Shown: piece after piece, positions 54,087-63,420 of the stretch
How the letters are laid out: each line of letters opens with the position of its first letter
How positions within the stretch are numbered: the first letter of the stretch is position 1
Position numbers and translations under genes: made by a program
Notes under the pieces: generated by a model
What the model was told of the DNA's origin: nothing
Database searches by the model: none
The model's input: only the letters and a program-made list of their open reading frames with translations
NCBI RefSeq assembly: GCF_014138605.1
Contig: NZ_JACJHX010000003.1
Coordinates: 1 to 64,000, forward strand
DNA from: Peribacillus huizhouensis
GTDB lineage: Bacteria > Bacillota > Bacilli > Bacillales > DSM-1321
Length of the DNA: 64,000 nt
Direction of reading: 5' to 3'

Positions 54087-54382
54087 TGTTTCATGAGGAT
54101 TTCAAAAATAGGAAGTATAGACATAGCTGTATACATATTAGAAATTTTTAATTTTTTTATTAATCTACTTTAACTATTTTTGAAGGGGAAATTAAGAAAT
54201 ATGGAGTATTATTGGTTTTGTAAAGAGGACATGGGGCGGGGCTTCGCGACCTACTAATATAGACAATCTAATTAGCGTAGCGTGCTTCAGGATTAGGCCT
54301 TCATGTTAGATGGTGGAGTTTTAACGCCATTCAGGTTTTGTAAGTAGCAAGACATGCTATATAAAATGAGGAGGAAGAATAA
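54087..54382. other. Intergenic with short GC-rich repeat
   Basis: GGACATGGGGCGGGGCTTCG (54226-54245) resembles 29783-29802. No gene. Confidence 0.4.
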
Positions 54383-54808
54383 ATGATTGGAACAAAATTG
54401 TTAGCATCTGTATTAGCTTTAGGAGTTGTGGGTGGAGGAGCTGTTGGGGTACACGCAATTCAACCAACTTCAACCGTAAGCCATGAGGATACAGAAGTAG
54501 CAGAGAAGCAAGATATAAATGAACAAGCAAAATTACAAAAAGAAGCTTCTATCACTCAAGATGAAGCGACAAAAACAGTTTTGGATCAATACCAAGGTGG
54601 CACTGTAAAGCAGGTCGAATTAGAAGATGAAGATGGTTCTGTTGTATATGGTGTTGATGTAGTTTCAAAGGACGGCAAAAACTATGATGTGAAAGTGGAT
54701 GCCAAAACTGGTAAAATTACAAAATCCGAAAACGATAATGAAAATGGCGACGAAGCCGAAGATCATGATAAAGAAGTCAATGATGATAACATTGACGAAA
54801 ATAACTAA
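54383..54808 (+). CDS. PepSY-domain exported protein
   Basis: The product is 141 residues. It has a signal peptide (LLASVLALGVVGGGAVGVHA), a single PepSY domain (ITQDEATKTVLDQYQGGTVK through DVKVDAKTGKITK), and a highly acidic tail (DEAEDHDKEVNDDN). PepSY proteins often inhibit proteases or modulate cell-wall enzymes. It is probably secreted or held at the wall. The RBS GAGGAGGAAG precedes ATG 54383. Confidence 0.85.
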   Translation: MIGTKLLASVLALGVVGGGAVGVHAIQPTSTVSHEDTEVAEKQDINEQAKLQKEASITQDEATKTVLDQYQGGTVKQVELEDEDGSVVYGVDVVSKDGKNYDVKVDAKTGKITKSENDNENGDEAEDHDKEVNDDNIDENN

Positions 54809-54871
54809 ATTTAAATGTTAGGGTTCAAAGGTTTATTATGAATATTTGTTATCCATAATTGATCATAAGAA

Positions 54872-54990
54872 AGGATGTCCCATAAGTAAGGGTCAGACTA
54901 TGCAACTACAAAATACAGTTTAAATAAAGTGTAAGTAGCGGTTTAAACTGTGTGGTGAGTGCTGAGTCAGATTCCCCATTAGGACATCCT
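54872..54990. repeat. Long double-stem element S2 (GTCCCAT type)
   Basis: The outer arms AGGATGTCC (54872-54880) and GGACATCCT (54982-54990), a GGTCAGAC motif, and an inner stem ACAGTTTAAA / TTTAAACTGT. The layout matches copy S1 at 17984. It lies at the 3' side of the PepSY gene. Confidence 0.5.
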
Positions 54991-55055
54991 CTTCATGATT
55001 TCATTTGATGAAAAAGCCTCCATGAATTTAAGGATATCAAATAAAGGATGATTAT

Positions 55056-55622
55056 ATGAATTACGAATTTTTTAAAAGCATCCATAATCTTTCTGGCCAT
55101 AATCATGCATTAGATAACTTTATGGTATTTATAACGAATAATGCTATTTACATTTTTGCGTTGGCACTTTTGATTCTTTGGATATTTGGTAGTAAATCCA
55201 TGAAACGTGCTGTATTATATGCCGGTGGAACAGGAGTTCTCGCGTTGATCGTAAATGTTCTGATTGCACACATTTACTTTGAGCCACGTCCATTTGTTAC
55301 ACATGACATTCAAACCTTGATTCCTCATGCTGCGGACTCTTCTTTTCCTAGTGATCATTCAACAGGAGCTTTTACGATTGCAATTGCTATGTGGTTCCGA
55401 TATAAAAAAATCGGTATCCCCCTATTTATTTTAGCCCTATTAACTGGCTTTTCCCGCATTTGGGCGGGACTTCATTATCCATTTGACGTAGTAGGCAGTT
55501 TAATTGTGGCTATTGTTGTCTCATATGTGATTGTAAAATTATCAAGATCGTTTAATCCGTTTGTAAACTGGATTATTTCTCTCTATAAGTCGATTTTTAA
55601 CAAAATGAAGCAAAACAAATAA
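55056..55622 (+). CDS. PAP2-type undecaprenyl-diphosphatase (BcrC-like), copy 2
   Basis: The product is 188 residues, same motifs as the copy at 42181 (FEPRPF, PSDHSTGA, SRIWAGLHYPFDV). The middle of the two genes is almost identical in DNA; the first 90 bases and the tail (NPFVNWIISLYKSIFNKMKQ) differ. The RBS AAAGGATGATTAT is better spaced than that of copy 1. Probably the same function: lipid-carrier recycling and bacitracin tolerance. Confidence 0.88.
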   Translation: MNYEFFKSIHNLSGHNHALDNFMVFITNNAIYIFALALLILWIFGSKSMKRAVLYAGGTGVLALIVNVLIAHIYFEPRPFVTHDIQTLIPHAADSSFPSDHSTGAFTIAIAMWFRYKKIGIPLFILALLTGFSRIWAGLHYPFDVVGSLIVAIVVSYVIVKLSRSFNPFVNWIISLYKSIFNKMKQNK

Positions 55623-55768
55623 ATCTAACTCTTCTCGAAACTTCTAATGATGTGCCTGGAATGGAAGTCTAAAGGGGTATGGGGGAATCTAGTATCCTGG
55701 TAATCAAGTTTGATTGAAATAAAAAAAACTCATATTTGATTATAACGAGTTCCGTTTAGGGAGAGAAA

Positions 55769-55960
55769 ATGGTAAAAAACACATCTATTCGTCCATCAAA
55801 TCTAACCCAAAATGACACTAAAATTAGCACAAAAAAACGCTTGGTAATACAAGCTTCCTCAGTTGTTAATTTCTTATTATTTACTGTACAAAAAATCCCA
55901 CTTCTTTATTATTCAAGAAATGGGATTAATCCTAGATATTTAATTGTTACTGTTAATTAA
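55769..55960 (+). CDS. Possible 63-residue ORF (weak)
   Basis: ATG 55769 follows GGGAGAGAAA, a fair RBS. The first 35 residues are polar (VKNTSIRPSNLTQNDTKIST), followed by a hydrophobic stretch. However, the second half runs through a hairpin (AATCCCA.. / ..TGGGATT, 55893-55929) that looks like a terminator. No family recognised; perhaps only part is coding. Confidence 0.2.
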   Translation: MVKNTSIRPSNLTQNDTKISTKKRLVIQASSVVNFLLFTVQKIPLLYYSRNGINPRYLIVTVN

Positions 55961-56108
55961 TCATTTATTTTCATTTCAAAAACCAATATTCTCTTTCATA
56001 ACGGAACCCGGTAATAATATATTGGTGGTTTTATTCTTAAGCTAACTATCACCGTTAAGAGGTAACGTCAGGAATTGACAATTTACAGCGTTAAGGAAAA
56101 AATAATAT

Positions 56109-56157
56109 AAAAAAGTCCAATTTCTTAATTTAATGCTGAGAAATTGGACTTTTTTTC
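56109..56157. terminator. Hairpin before the DUF2935 gene
   Basis: AAAAAGTCCAATTTCT and AGAAATTGGACTTTTTT arms; T-runs on both strands. Confidence 0.8.
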
Positions 56158-56294
56158 GTTACTCAAGAAAAGCGCCCGATTTTTGAAGTTCGTACAACAA
56201 TAATTTTTAACTGAATTGCCCACAAGATAACATAATAAAAAAGTTTACAAATAAAGATGTATTGTATGTGTGTTTTTCAAAGGAGGGTGAAACA

Positions 56295-57188
56295 GTGGTT
56301 AAACAAGGACATCATGACATGGAATCAAAAAACCAAATGTTAATTGCTCCTGAAACTTTTGCAGCACCACCTGAATCATTAACGGAACAACTATTTATTG
56401 AGCGATCATTAGTTGAGAACAAATTTTGGTTACGAATTATGAAAGAGCATTCCTATTTTTTGGGTGAAGGGTTTAGTCGGCATGACAAGCATCTTATCCA
56501 GCAAACCGATCGTTTTTACCACTATTTTGAGGAACAGGAAAAAAGAGCGTATCAAACCCCCAATAATGTAACAGCAGTCCGTAAGTTAAATGAAGATTCA
56601 ATACAGCTTGTTTTAGGATTACGGAATTTTAAACGAAATTTGCTCATCCTTATAATCAATTGTAAAGTTATGGGCTTTAACTTCCCTCTCCTTGTCGATC
56701 ATACAGCACGTGAGGCTGAATATTTTATGAGGACGTTAAAAAAATTTAATGAAGGGATTTTGGACCCTATCCAGGATGCGATTATCAAGGAAAATGTATT
56801 TTGGCTAAAAATTATGATGGAGCATTCGCGATTTATCGCATCGCTGCTTGATCAATCGGAACGGAATTTAGTGAAAACTGCTTTAAAATTTGGGGATGAT
56901 TTTGAAGTTCTTCTCAACCAGGCAAGGGATGTTGAATCGATGCTATATAAGAAACAACCGACCTATCCCATCATTGGAAAGCTTAATAAGGATAGTGAGA
57001 ACGCAACACATGAGCTTAGGGATTTTAAACAGGCCGGGTTAGATTTCATAAAGACCTGTCAAATCAGAAATGTCATCGACCCGTTGCTGGCTGACCATGT
57101 AGTAAGAGAAGCAGATCATTTCCTTCAAATGGTCCATGTTTTAGAGGAGAGGTTAAGAGTAAAGCAACAGGAAGAAATGATGATGTAA
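56295..57188 (+). CDS. DUF2935 protein (two ferritin-like helical-bundle repeats)
   Basis: The product is 297 residues from GTG 56295, 7 bases after AGGAGGGTG; the ATG at 56262 lies before the RBS and is not used. Two homologous halves are visible: ENKFWLRIMKEHSYFLGEGF (about 55) and ENVFWLKIMMEHSRFIASLL (about 175). Each carries E..HxxF and a later H..REAEYF / VREADHFL, forming two putative di-metal four-helix bundles. The family is common in spore formers and clostridia; function unknown. No close neighbours. Confidence 0.87.
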   Translation: MVKQGHHDMESKNQMLIAPETFAAPPESLTEQLFIERSLVENKFWLRIMKEHSYFLGEGFSRHDKHLIQQTDRFYHYFEEQEKRAYQTPNNVTAVRKLNEDSIQLVLGLRNFKRNLLILIINCKVMGFNFPLLVDHTAREAEYFMRTLKKFNEGILDPIQDAIIKENVFWLKIMMEHSRFIASLLDQSERNLVKTALKFGDDFEVLLNQARDVESMLYKKQPTYPIIGKLNKDSENATHELRDFKQAGLDFIKTCQIRNVIDPLLADHVVREADHFLQMVHVLEERLRVKQQEEMMM

Positions 57189-57777
57189 GAGAGAAGAAGA
57201 GACTTATTCTGTAATTTTAATATCTTGTTCATAAGGGGACCTCAAAATAATGTCTTTACTATATATTCCATATAAATTAAATTTCCCTTTTTCACTACCT
57301 CAATACACAATAAGTCTTACTCCATTAAACGTTGATGTAACAATAAAAAGGCAGACCAACTCGCCATGCGAATTAGTCTGCTAGTTAAGATTCTAATTAT
57401 ACGGTTCCTCTCGCTTATCGGAACCCGTTAATTTAATTACCCTATATTTATAAACGATCGACAAGAGGTGGAGTAAGACGATTAGCGTTTGAATACATTA
57501 ATTGTCTTGCTTTGTTGTTCTGCAGCAGGTGGGTTTTTGTTTACATAACCGATATTTTGAATTGGATTAGATAGGGGAAAACTGAATGAATGTTTCCGTA
57601 TTTATCCAACTGTTATTTTAAAGCTACACTAACACAAATATATCCAAAAAATGTCTGTATTCAAAATCTCTCCATAGTATAATATGTTATAGATGAACGG
57701 TTGTAGTAAATGTTGGTTTGCCCTTTTTATTATGGGTCAACCTCATAGTTATAATAAATCTATTTTTTAGAATTTAA
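57189..57777. other. Intergenic
   Basis: A stem GCAGACCAACTCG / CGAATTAGTCTGC at about 57351-57383 may terminate the DUF2935 transcript. Otherwise nothing supported. Confidence 0.4.
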
Positions 57778-57806
57778 TTGACATTTTGAATATTAAGTTA
57801 TATATT
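57778..57806 (+). promoter_or_regulatory. Sigma-A promoter of the met operon
   Basis: TTGACA (57778-57783), 17-base spacer, TATATT (57801-57806). It lies 29 bases before the S-box. Confidence 0.75.
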
Positions 57807-57834
57807 AAATAAAATAAATTAATATATGGATACA

Positions 57835-57946
57835 TTCTTATCAAGAGATGTGGAGGGACTTGGCCCTATGATACCTCGGCAACAGGTTTTTACTTTTGTA
57901 AAAATACTGTGCTAAATCCAACGAACGTAAGTTTGAAAGATAAGAA
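57835..57946 (+). ncRNA. SAM-I (S-box) riboswitch of metNPQ
   Basis: P1 is TTCTTATC (57835-57842) / GATAAGAA (57939-57946). The core includes AGATGTGGAGGGACTTGGCC, then CTATGATACCTCGGCAACAG. Compact compared with the metK copy. A terminator follows at 58001. Confidence 0.95.
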
Positions 57947-58000
57947 GAAGCCTTTACTAGATAATTAATAGAAGTGTATTCTTTTTTATTTGTCTAAGTA

Positions 58001-58036
58001 AGCCTCTTCTGTCTAATGATGGAAGAGGCTTTTTCG
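58001..58036 (+). terminator. Riboswitch-controlled terminator of metNPQ
   Basis: AGCCTCTTC and GAAGAGGCT arms followed by TTTTTCGTG, 40 bases before metN. Confidence 0.85.
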
Positions 58037-58075
58037 TGTTACAGCTTTGAAAAGAAACAACATGGGGGAGAGTAG

Positions 58076-59095
58076 ATGATTGAATTTCAAAATGTAAAAA
58101 AGATGTATGAATCAAAGAAACAAACCGTCGAAGCTTTGAAAGGGATCGATTTAGTCGTTGAAAAAGGCGATATTTTCGGTGTTGTCGGCTATAGCGGCGC
58201 CGGAAAAAGTACGTTAATCCGGTTGGTCAATTTACTCGAGCGCCCGTCAGAAGGGCAGGTATTGGTGAATGGCAAAGCGTTGACTTCGTTAAAGCCGAAA
58301 GATTTACGAGCAGAGAAAAAGAAAATTGGGATGATTTTTCAACATTTTAATTTGCTTAACTCGAAGACGGTTTTTGATAATGTAGCGATGCCGCTCATCT
58401 TATCGGGTACACCTGCAAAAGAAATTCATACACGAGTTAATGAATTATTGGAATTTGTTGGTCTTTTGGGGAAGGCGAAAAATTATCCAGAGCAATTGTC
58501 TGGTGGTCAAAAGCAGCGAATCGGCATTGCACGTGCTCTAGCAACGAATCCTTCGATTCTGTTATGCGATGAAGCAACATCGGCGCTCGATCCACAAACG
58601 ACAAGTGCTGTTTTACAGCTATTAAAGAAAGTAAACAGGGAATATAATATCACCATCTTGCTAATTACCCATGAAATGTCGGTCATTCGCGAAATTTGTA
58701 ATAAGGTGGCGGTTATGGAAGGTGGGCGGATTGTTGAGCAAGGTTCTGTGTTTGACGTATTTGCCAAGCCGCAAACAGAGATTGCTCAAAACTTTGTCCG
58801 AACAGTAATTCATGACGAAATTCCGCAAAGCTATATAAGCCAGTCGGAAGGGAATCCGATTATCTGGAAAATTAATTTTATTGGAGCCAATTCAGGTAAG
58901 CCTTTATTATCAACAGTTGCTAAACGATTTGATGTTGATTTAAATGTTTTATCAGCAAATATTTCGGAAATACAGGAAACACCTTTTGGTAATTTAATTA
59001 TTGAAGTGACAGGCGAAAAAAGCGAGATTAGGAAAGCATTTGACTATATTCAAGCTGAAAATATTCTTGTGCAGGAGGTGAGGATACATGAGTAA
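58076..59095 (+). CDS. metN: Methionine ABC transporter ATP-binding protein
   Basis: The product is 339 residues. Walker A GYSGAGKST, signature LSGGQKQR, Walker B ILLCDEATSALDP and the H-loop ITHEM are all present. The C-terminal ~90 residues are the NIL/ACT-like regulatory domain (after ESQ..GNPIIWKINF) that senses methionine. It energises D/L-methionine uptake. The RBS GGGGGAGAG precedes ATG 58076; it overlaps metP by 8 bases. Confidence 0.95.
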   Translation: MIEFQNVKKMYESKKQTVEALKGIDLVVEKGDIFGVVGYSGAGKSTLIRLVNLLERPSEGQVLVNGKALTSLKPKDLRAEKKKIGMIFQHFNLLNSKTVFDNVAMPLILSGTPAKEIHTRVNELLEFVGLLGKAKNYPEQLSGGQKQRIGIARALATNPSILLCDEATSALDPQTTSAVLQLLKKVNREYNITILLITHEMSVIREICNKVAVMEGGRIVEQGSVFDVFAKPQTEIAQNFVRTVIHDEIPQSYISQSEGNPIIWKINFIGANSGKPLLSTVAKRFDVDLNVLSANISEIQETPFGNLIIEVTGEKSEIRKAFDYIQAENILVQEVRIHE

Positions 59096-59759
59096 CACAT
59101 TGTGGGGTATGGAAATTACTGCTGATCAGCTGTTAACTGGTTTTGGCGATACGCTTTATATGGTTGCCTTATCACTATTATTTTCAGTTGTGATTGGACT
59201 TCCACTGGGAATCTTACTAGTAATAACTAGGAATGGTCACATTTTAGAGAATAAGTGGGTATTTAACGTATTAAACCCAGTTATTAATATTTTACGGTCT
59301 GTCCCGTTCATTATTTTACTAGTTGCACTGATTCCATTTACTAGATTCGTAGTCGGTACAGCAATTGGCACAAATGCAGCGATTGTTCCCTTGATTTTTT
59401 ATGCGGCGCCTTATATTGCACGACTTGTGGAAAATTCACTCTTGGAAGTAGACAAAGGAATTATTGAAGCTGCGGAAGCTATGGGAGCGACGACATGGCA
59501 AATTATTTTTCGCTTTTTAATTCCGGAAGGACTTAGCTCATTGGTACTTACGTTTACAACAGCTACAATCGGTCTTGTCGGCGCTTCAGCGATGGCCGGT
59601 GCGGTTGGTGCAGGAGGAGTTGGTGACCTTGCTTTAAGTTATGGGTATCAACGTTTCGATACGATGACGATGATTGTCACGGTTGCAGCACTAGTGGTTA
59701 TTGTTCAATTACTGCAATCAACTGGAAATATCGTTTCAAAAAAAATCAGAAGAAGATAA
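59088..59759 (+). CDS. metP: Methionine ABC transporter permease
   Basis: The product is 223 residues with five membrane segments and the EAA loop (EAAEAMGATTWQIIFRFLIP). It belongs to the MetI/MetP family. It starts within metN (ATG 59088, RBS GCAGGAGGTGAGG). It forms the membrane channel of MetNPQ; the same gene is metI in Gram-negative bacteria. Confidence 0.95.
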   Translation: MSNTLWGMEITADQLLTGFGDTLYMVALSLLFSVVIGLPLGILLVITRNGHILENKWVFNVLNPVINILRSVPFIILLVALIPFTRFVVGTAIGTNAAIVPLIFYAAPYIARLVENSLLEVDKGIIEAAEAMGATTWQIIFRFLIPEGLSSLVLTFTTATIGLVGASAMAGAVGAGGVGDLALSYGYQRFDTMTMIVTVAALVVIVQLLQSTGNIVSKKIRRR

Positions 59760-59774
59760 TTGGAGGAATAAAAA

Positions 59775-60638
59775 ATGAAGAAATTATTAATTGCAGTCCT
59801 AGTACTGGCACTTGCTGTCTTGTCAGCATGTGGAAAAAATGAAGTAAAAGGCAGTGCAGATGGTGAAAAAACAGTGAAAGTCGGCGTTAGTAGTGGGGAT
59901 ACAAGAACATGGGATTATATTGTTGACATCGCTAAAGAAGAAGGGTTGAAGATCGAGCTTGTTAAATTTAATGATTATATCCAGCCGAATCTTGCTTTAG
60001 CTGAAGGAGAAATTGATGCCAATTCTTTTCAAACGATTTCTTATTTTGACGAATTTATTAAAAAGCAAAATTTGGATTTAGAAGCAATCGGTGCGACGGT
60101 TATTGCTCCAATGGGGTTGTATTCAAAAAAATATAAGAAGCTTGAGGAACTGCCAGAAGGTGCAACAATTGCTGTACCAAATGAAGGAACGAACTTTGGA
60201 CGTGCCTTGTTACTTTTACAAGAAGCGGGTTTGATTACGTTAGTTGAGGATTTTGATGGAAACGGTGCATTAAATAAAATTGCAACCAATCCGACGAACT
60301 TGAAATTTGAAGCAGTAGCAGCTGGTAATACACCGCGATTCTTAGATGATGTGGATGCGTCTGTTATTAATAATAACTTTGCCGTGGAGGCAGGCTTAAA
60401 ATTAGAGGATTCTTTATTCCATGAAAATGCTACAGCTAAACCATATATTAATATTATTGCTGTGAAAAAAGGGAATGCAGACCGGCCGGAATTACAGAAA
60501 TTAGTGGAGCTTTATCATTCCAAAAAGGTAGAACAATTCATAGATGATACGTATAAAGGAAGCCAGATTCCGGCATACGTTTCAGTAGACGAGCTGGTTA
60601 ATTATAAAGATGCTTGGACGAAACCTGCTGCTAAATAA
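59775..60638 (+). CDS. metQ: Methionine-binding lipoprotein
   Basis: The product is 287 residues. The signal peptide ends in the lipobox LSAC (Cys at about 20). The NlpA/MetQ fold carries VGVSSGDTRTWDYIVDIAKE at the start and DANSFQTISYFDEFIK near residue 78. It captures methionine (and oxides) outside the membrane. The RBS TTGGAGGAA precedes ATG 59775. A hairpin follows. Confidence 0.94.
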   Translation: MKKLLIAVLVLALAVLSACGKNEVKGSADGEKTVKVGVSSGDTRTWDYIVDIAKEEGLKIELVKFNDYIQPNLALAEGEIDANSFQTISYFDEFIKKQNLDLEAIGATVIAPMGLYSKKYKKLEELPEGATIAVPNEGTNFGRALLLLQEAGLITLVEDFDGNGALNKIATNPTNLKFEAVAAGNTPRFLDDVDASVINNNFAVEAGLKLEDSLFHENATAKPYINIIAVKKGNADRPELQKLVELYHSKKVEQFIDDTYKGSQIPAYVSVDELVNYKDAWTKPAAK

Positions 60639-60661
60639 TTTGATACAAAATAAAAGTCGAA

Positions 60662-60698
60662 GCCGGATAGAGATAACGAAACTTTATCTGGCTTTTTC
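60662..60698 (+). terminator. Hairpin between metQ and the amidohydrolase
   Basis: AGCCGGATAGAG and CTTTATCTGGCT arms, followed by TTTTTCT. It may reduce read-through into the next gene. Confidence 0.7.
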
Positions 60699-60721
60699 TA
60701 ATTAGAAGGGGGCAAGAAACT

Positions 60722-61927
60722 ATGACCATTGTTAAGGACGTTCACTTGCAAATCATTGAAGAAGATCTTGAACTTCGTGCAAATACATATGTTGAAACAA
60801 GCCAAAAGATTCATGCAAAACCTGAAATAGGCAACCAAGAATATTTTGCTTCGGACACGCTAACGGCTTTACTAGCCGAAGCTGGCTTTAATGTGGAGCG
60901 AGATATCGCTGGTCATGAGACAGGTTTTATTGCGAGAAAAAAATCTTCTAAAGAAGGTCCAACAATCGCTTTTCTAGCCGAGTATGATGCATTGCCAGGG
61001 CTCGGCCATGCTTGCGGTCACAATATCATTGGTACAACAAGTGTCGCGGCTGGTATTTCACTTGCAAAGGTTCTCGATGAGACAGGTGGAGAAGTGATTG
61101 TATTTGGTACCCCGGCAGAGGAAGGCGGGCCAAATGGAAGTGCAAAAGGAAGCTATGTCAAACAAGGCTTGTTTGATGGTGTCGATGCAGCAATCATGAT
61201 CCATCCGTCAGGAGAAACAGGTGTGACGAACCCATTTCTTGCTGTCGATCCGCTGGAATTTCATTTTTACGGAAAAGCAGCTCATGCAGCCGCTTCACCG
61301 GATCAAGGAATTAATGCGCTCGATAGCGTCATTCAATTGTTTAATGGCATTGGTGCTCTCAGGCAACAATTGCCCACCGATGTAAAAATTCATGGCATTA
61401 TTACAAACGGTGGCGATGCCCCTAATATTATCCCTGAATATGCATCAGCTCGCTTCTTTATTCGGGCTGATACATGGAAAAAGTGCCAGAACGTATCGGA
61501 GAAAATTCAAAATATCGCTAAAGGAGCGGCCCTTTCGACTGGCAGTACTGTCAAAATTGAACGCTTTCAAAATGAAATCTATAACTTTATCATCAACCCT
61601 GTTTTAGATGACTTATTGTCAGAAGAGTTAACTCAATTGGGAGAGACGGTCATCCCTCGAAAAACAACTGGGTATGGCTCGACAGATGCAGGAAATGTCA
61701 GTCATGTTGTCCCAACGGCTCATCCATTTATTAAAATTGGCCCAGATGATTTAATTGCGCATACTAATGAATTCCGTGAATGTGCAAAGTCAGAAGAAGG
61801 AAATCGTGCCCTTCTTATCGGTGCTAAAGCTTTGGCATTTGCCGGGTACAAGTTACTTACTGATCAAGAATTACTGAATAAAGTAAAAATCGCGTTTCTT
61901 GAAGCAAAGCAACAAGAGCAATTGTAA
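60722..61927 (+). CDS. M20 family amidohydrolase (N-acyl-amino-acid/peptidase type)
   Basis: The product is 401 residues. It has the M20 dimetal motif ALPGLGHACGHNIIG at about 90-104, HPSGETG further on, and the dimerisation domain with HAAASPDQGINALD near 185. It is similar to PepT-like/YxeP-like amidohydrolases that deacylate amino acids. As the downstream neighbour of metNPQ it probably processes an imported N-acyl- or conjugated sulfur amino acid. The RBS AGAAGGGGG precedes ATG 60722. Confidence 0.87.
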   Translation: MTIVKDVHLQIIEEDLELRANTYVETSQKIHAKPEIGNQEYFASDTLTALLAEAGFNVERDIAGHETGFIARKKSSKEGPTIAFLAEYDALPGLGHACGHNIIGTTSVAAGISLAKVLDETGGEVIVFGTPAEEGGPNGSAKGSYVKQGLFDGVDAAIMIHPSGETGVTNPFLAVDPLEFHFYGKAAHAAASPDQGINALDSVIQLFNGIGALRQQLPTDVKIHGIITNGGDAPNIIPEYASARFFIRADTWKKCQNVSEKIQNIAKGAALSTGSTVKIERFQNEIYNFIINPVLDDLLSEELTQLGETVIPRKTTGYGSTDAGNVSHVVPTAHPFIKIGPDDLIAHTNEFRECAKSEEGNRALLIGAKALAFAGYKLLTDQELLNKVKIAFLEAKQQEQL

Positions 61928-62161
61928 AATACATACCGAATTTAGATCCATACATGGTTGTTGAGTACAGATACAGGGTTTAATAGCATTAATAGATTAG
62001 TTGCCCGGACTTGAATAATGACTATTGCAGTAAAAAATTCAGCTAATCAAGAGGAATGATTCGATTTTTCCCACTATTCAATCTTTAATAATAACAGAGT
62101 TAGTAGAGATAGTTTATAATAGTATAGGTAGTAAATTAATAGAGGGAAATGAGGTAATGTA
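61928..62161. promoter_or_regulatory. Upstream region of the nitroreductase gene
   Basis: TTTATAATAGTATAG at about 62113-62127 contains a plausible -10, and AGAGGGAAATGAGG at 62141-62154 is the RBS. No specific operator was identified. Confidence 0.4.
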
Positions 62162-62776
62162 ATGAGTTTAACTGTTAATCCTGTTGAGAATCTTACAAGT
62201 GAAGTTGAAAAACACCGAAAAACAGATCATTCTGTTAGCCCCTTATTTTTAAATCGTTGGTCACCGAGATCCTATTCGGAACGCAAAGTTTCGGATGAGG
62301 ATTTGGCAAGCATTCTTGAGGCAGCACGTTGGGCGCCATCCGCCTTTAACGATCAGCCATGGCGTTTTTTTGTAGCAAAAACGGAATCACAGTTGAAAGT
62401 CTTTCATGAATTTTTATCACCATTTAATCGCATATGGGCAGAAAAAGCCCCGGTACTTATATTAATTGCATCAAAGAAAAATAGAGACAACGGCGATCCA
62501 AATGGGTCTCATGCATTCGATACAGGTGCAGCTTGGGGCAATTTAGCAATCCAAGCAACAATGCTTGGATTGAGCACACATGCAATGACAGGGTTTGATA
62601 AAGAGACAGCTCGGCAATTGTTAAATGTTCCAGAAGAATTAGATATTCAAGCCGTCATTTCAGTTGGCTATCGTGGCGAAAAAGAAGCGCTTGATCAGAA
62701 ATTACAAGAACGTGAAAATCCTAGTAGTAGAAAGCCGTTACAAGAGGTCATTTTTGAAGGAAACGAAAATGCATAA
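62162..62776 (+). CDS. Nitroreductase family FMN protein
   Basis: The product is 204 residues. Typical RSYSERKVSDEDLASILEAA and RWAPSAFNDQPWRFFVA (FMN-binding loop) segments, then AWGNLAIQATMLGLSTHAMT and ISVGYRG near the end. It reduces nitro compounds or quinones with NAD(P)H. A role supplying reduced FMN to the SsuD-type enzymes of this window is conceivable, since no SsuE is present, but that is only inference. ATG 62162. Confidence 0.9.
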   Translation: MSLTVNPVENLTSEVEKHRKTDHSVSPLFLNRWSPRSYSERKVSDEDLASILEAARWAPSAFNDQPWRFFVAKTESQLKVFHEFLSPFNRIWAEKAPVLILIASKKNRDNGDPNGSHAFDTGAAWGNLAIQATMLGLSTHAMTGFDKETARQLLNVPEELDIQAVISVGYRGEKEALDQKLQERENPSSRKPLQEVIFEGNENA

Positions 62777-62864
62777 CTGGTATATGAGATCAAAATAAAG
62801 GGGATCATTGCCGGATTAAATAAGCTACTTGATGTAGATTTATTAAAGTCCTGTATACGTAAGA

Positions 62865-62915
62865 GGTGGAGGAGAGTGTCTCAAAAGGGGTAGAACCCAA
62901 TGAGACACCCTCCTC
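62865..62915. terminator. Hairpin, GAGGAGAGTGTCTCA type
   Basis: GAGGAGAGTGTCTCA and TGAGACACCCTCCTC arms around a 17-base loop, with T-rich flanks. It lies between the nitroreductase gene and the P-type ATPase remnant. Confidence 0.75.
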
Positions 62916-62940
62916 ATTTTCATTCATATCGAAACTTCAT

Positions 62941-63230
62941 TATATGAGGAAGGTTCTCAAGGTTATCAGCCCTATAGCAATACCTAAATCTTCTGATGCA
63001 AGTGCTGGAATTCATTATTACCGTCTCCAACGATGGTCACTTATGATCTTCATTTTGTAATTTCTTTTGGCATATATTATATCCTCGGGCAATAAATCTG
63101 CGAAATAACGATTAATATTAGTATCTAAAGCAATCATTTTTGCAGGTTCCTTCATGATCTCTGTTTGATTTACTCCACTAAGTCTTAATGTTTTTAAAGC
63201 TGAGGCAGTTGTTCAGGAAAGTGTGGTATT
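62941..63230 (-). pseudogene. Heavy-metal P-type ATPase remnant (part of the P/HAD domain)
   Basis: The minus strand gives ASALKTLRLSGVNQTEIM, then ALDTNINRYFADLLPEDIIY, matching the region before and after the TGD motif in CadA/CopA/ZosA-type ATPases. The frame then changes, and TIVGDGNN with a later LASEDLGIAIG follows, the expected GDGxNDxPALA hinge. The TGDN block is lost, and at least one frameshift plus a deletion are present. No ATPase function remains. It sits beside an intact CDF metal exporter, perhaps the relic of a metal-resistance locus. Confidence 0.6.
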
Positions 63231-63420
63231 AGATAAATATGACAGTACAAACTAATAGGTATGAAATCGTTCTAATAAGGTAAATTAGTAGAGAGTTTTA
63301 TCCTTATGCAACTTACTTGTATATCGCTTACTTGTATAAAACTATACAAAAAGATTGCTCTAGACCCACCTGTATTCTAGTTGTTATCATAGTCTAGTGT
63401 TTAATGGGGGGACAAATAGG

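Noticed and set aside
63240-63420. Manganese riboswitch (yybP-ykoY) before the CDF gene
   Set aside because: The region lacks the conserved core that I would expect for this riboswitch.
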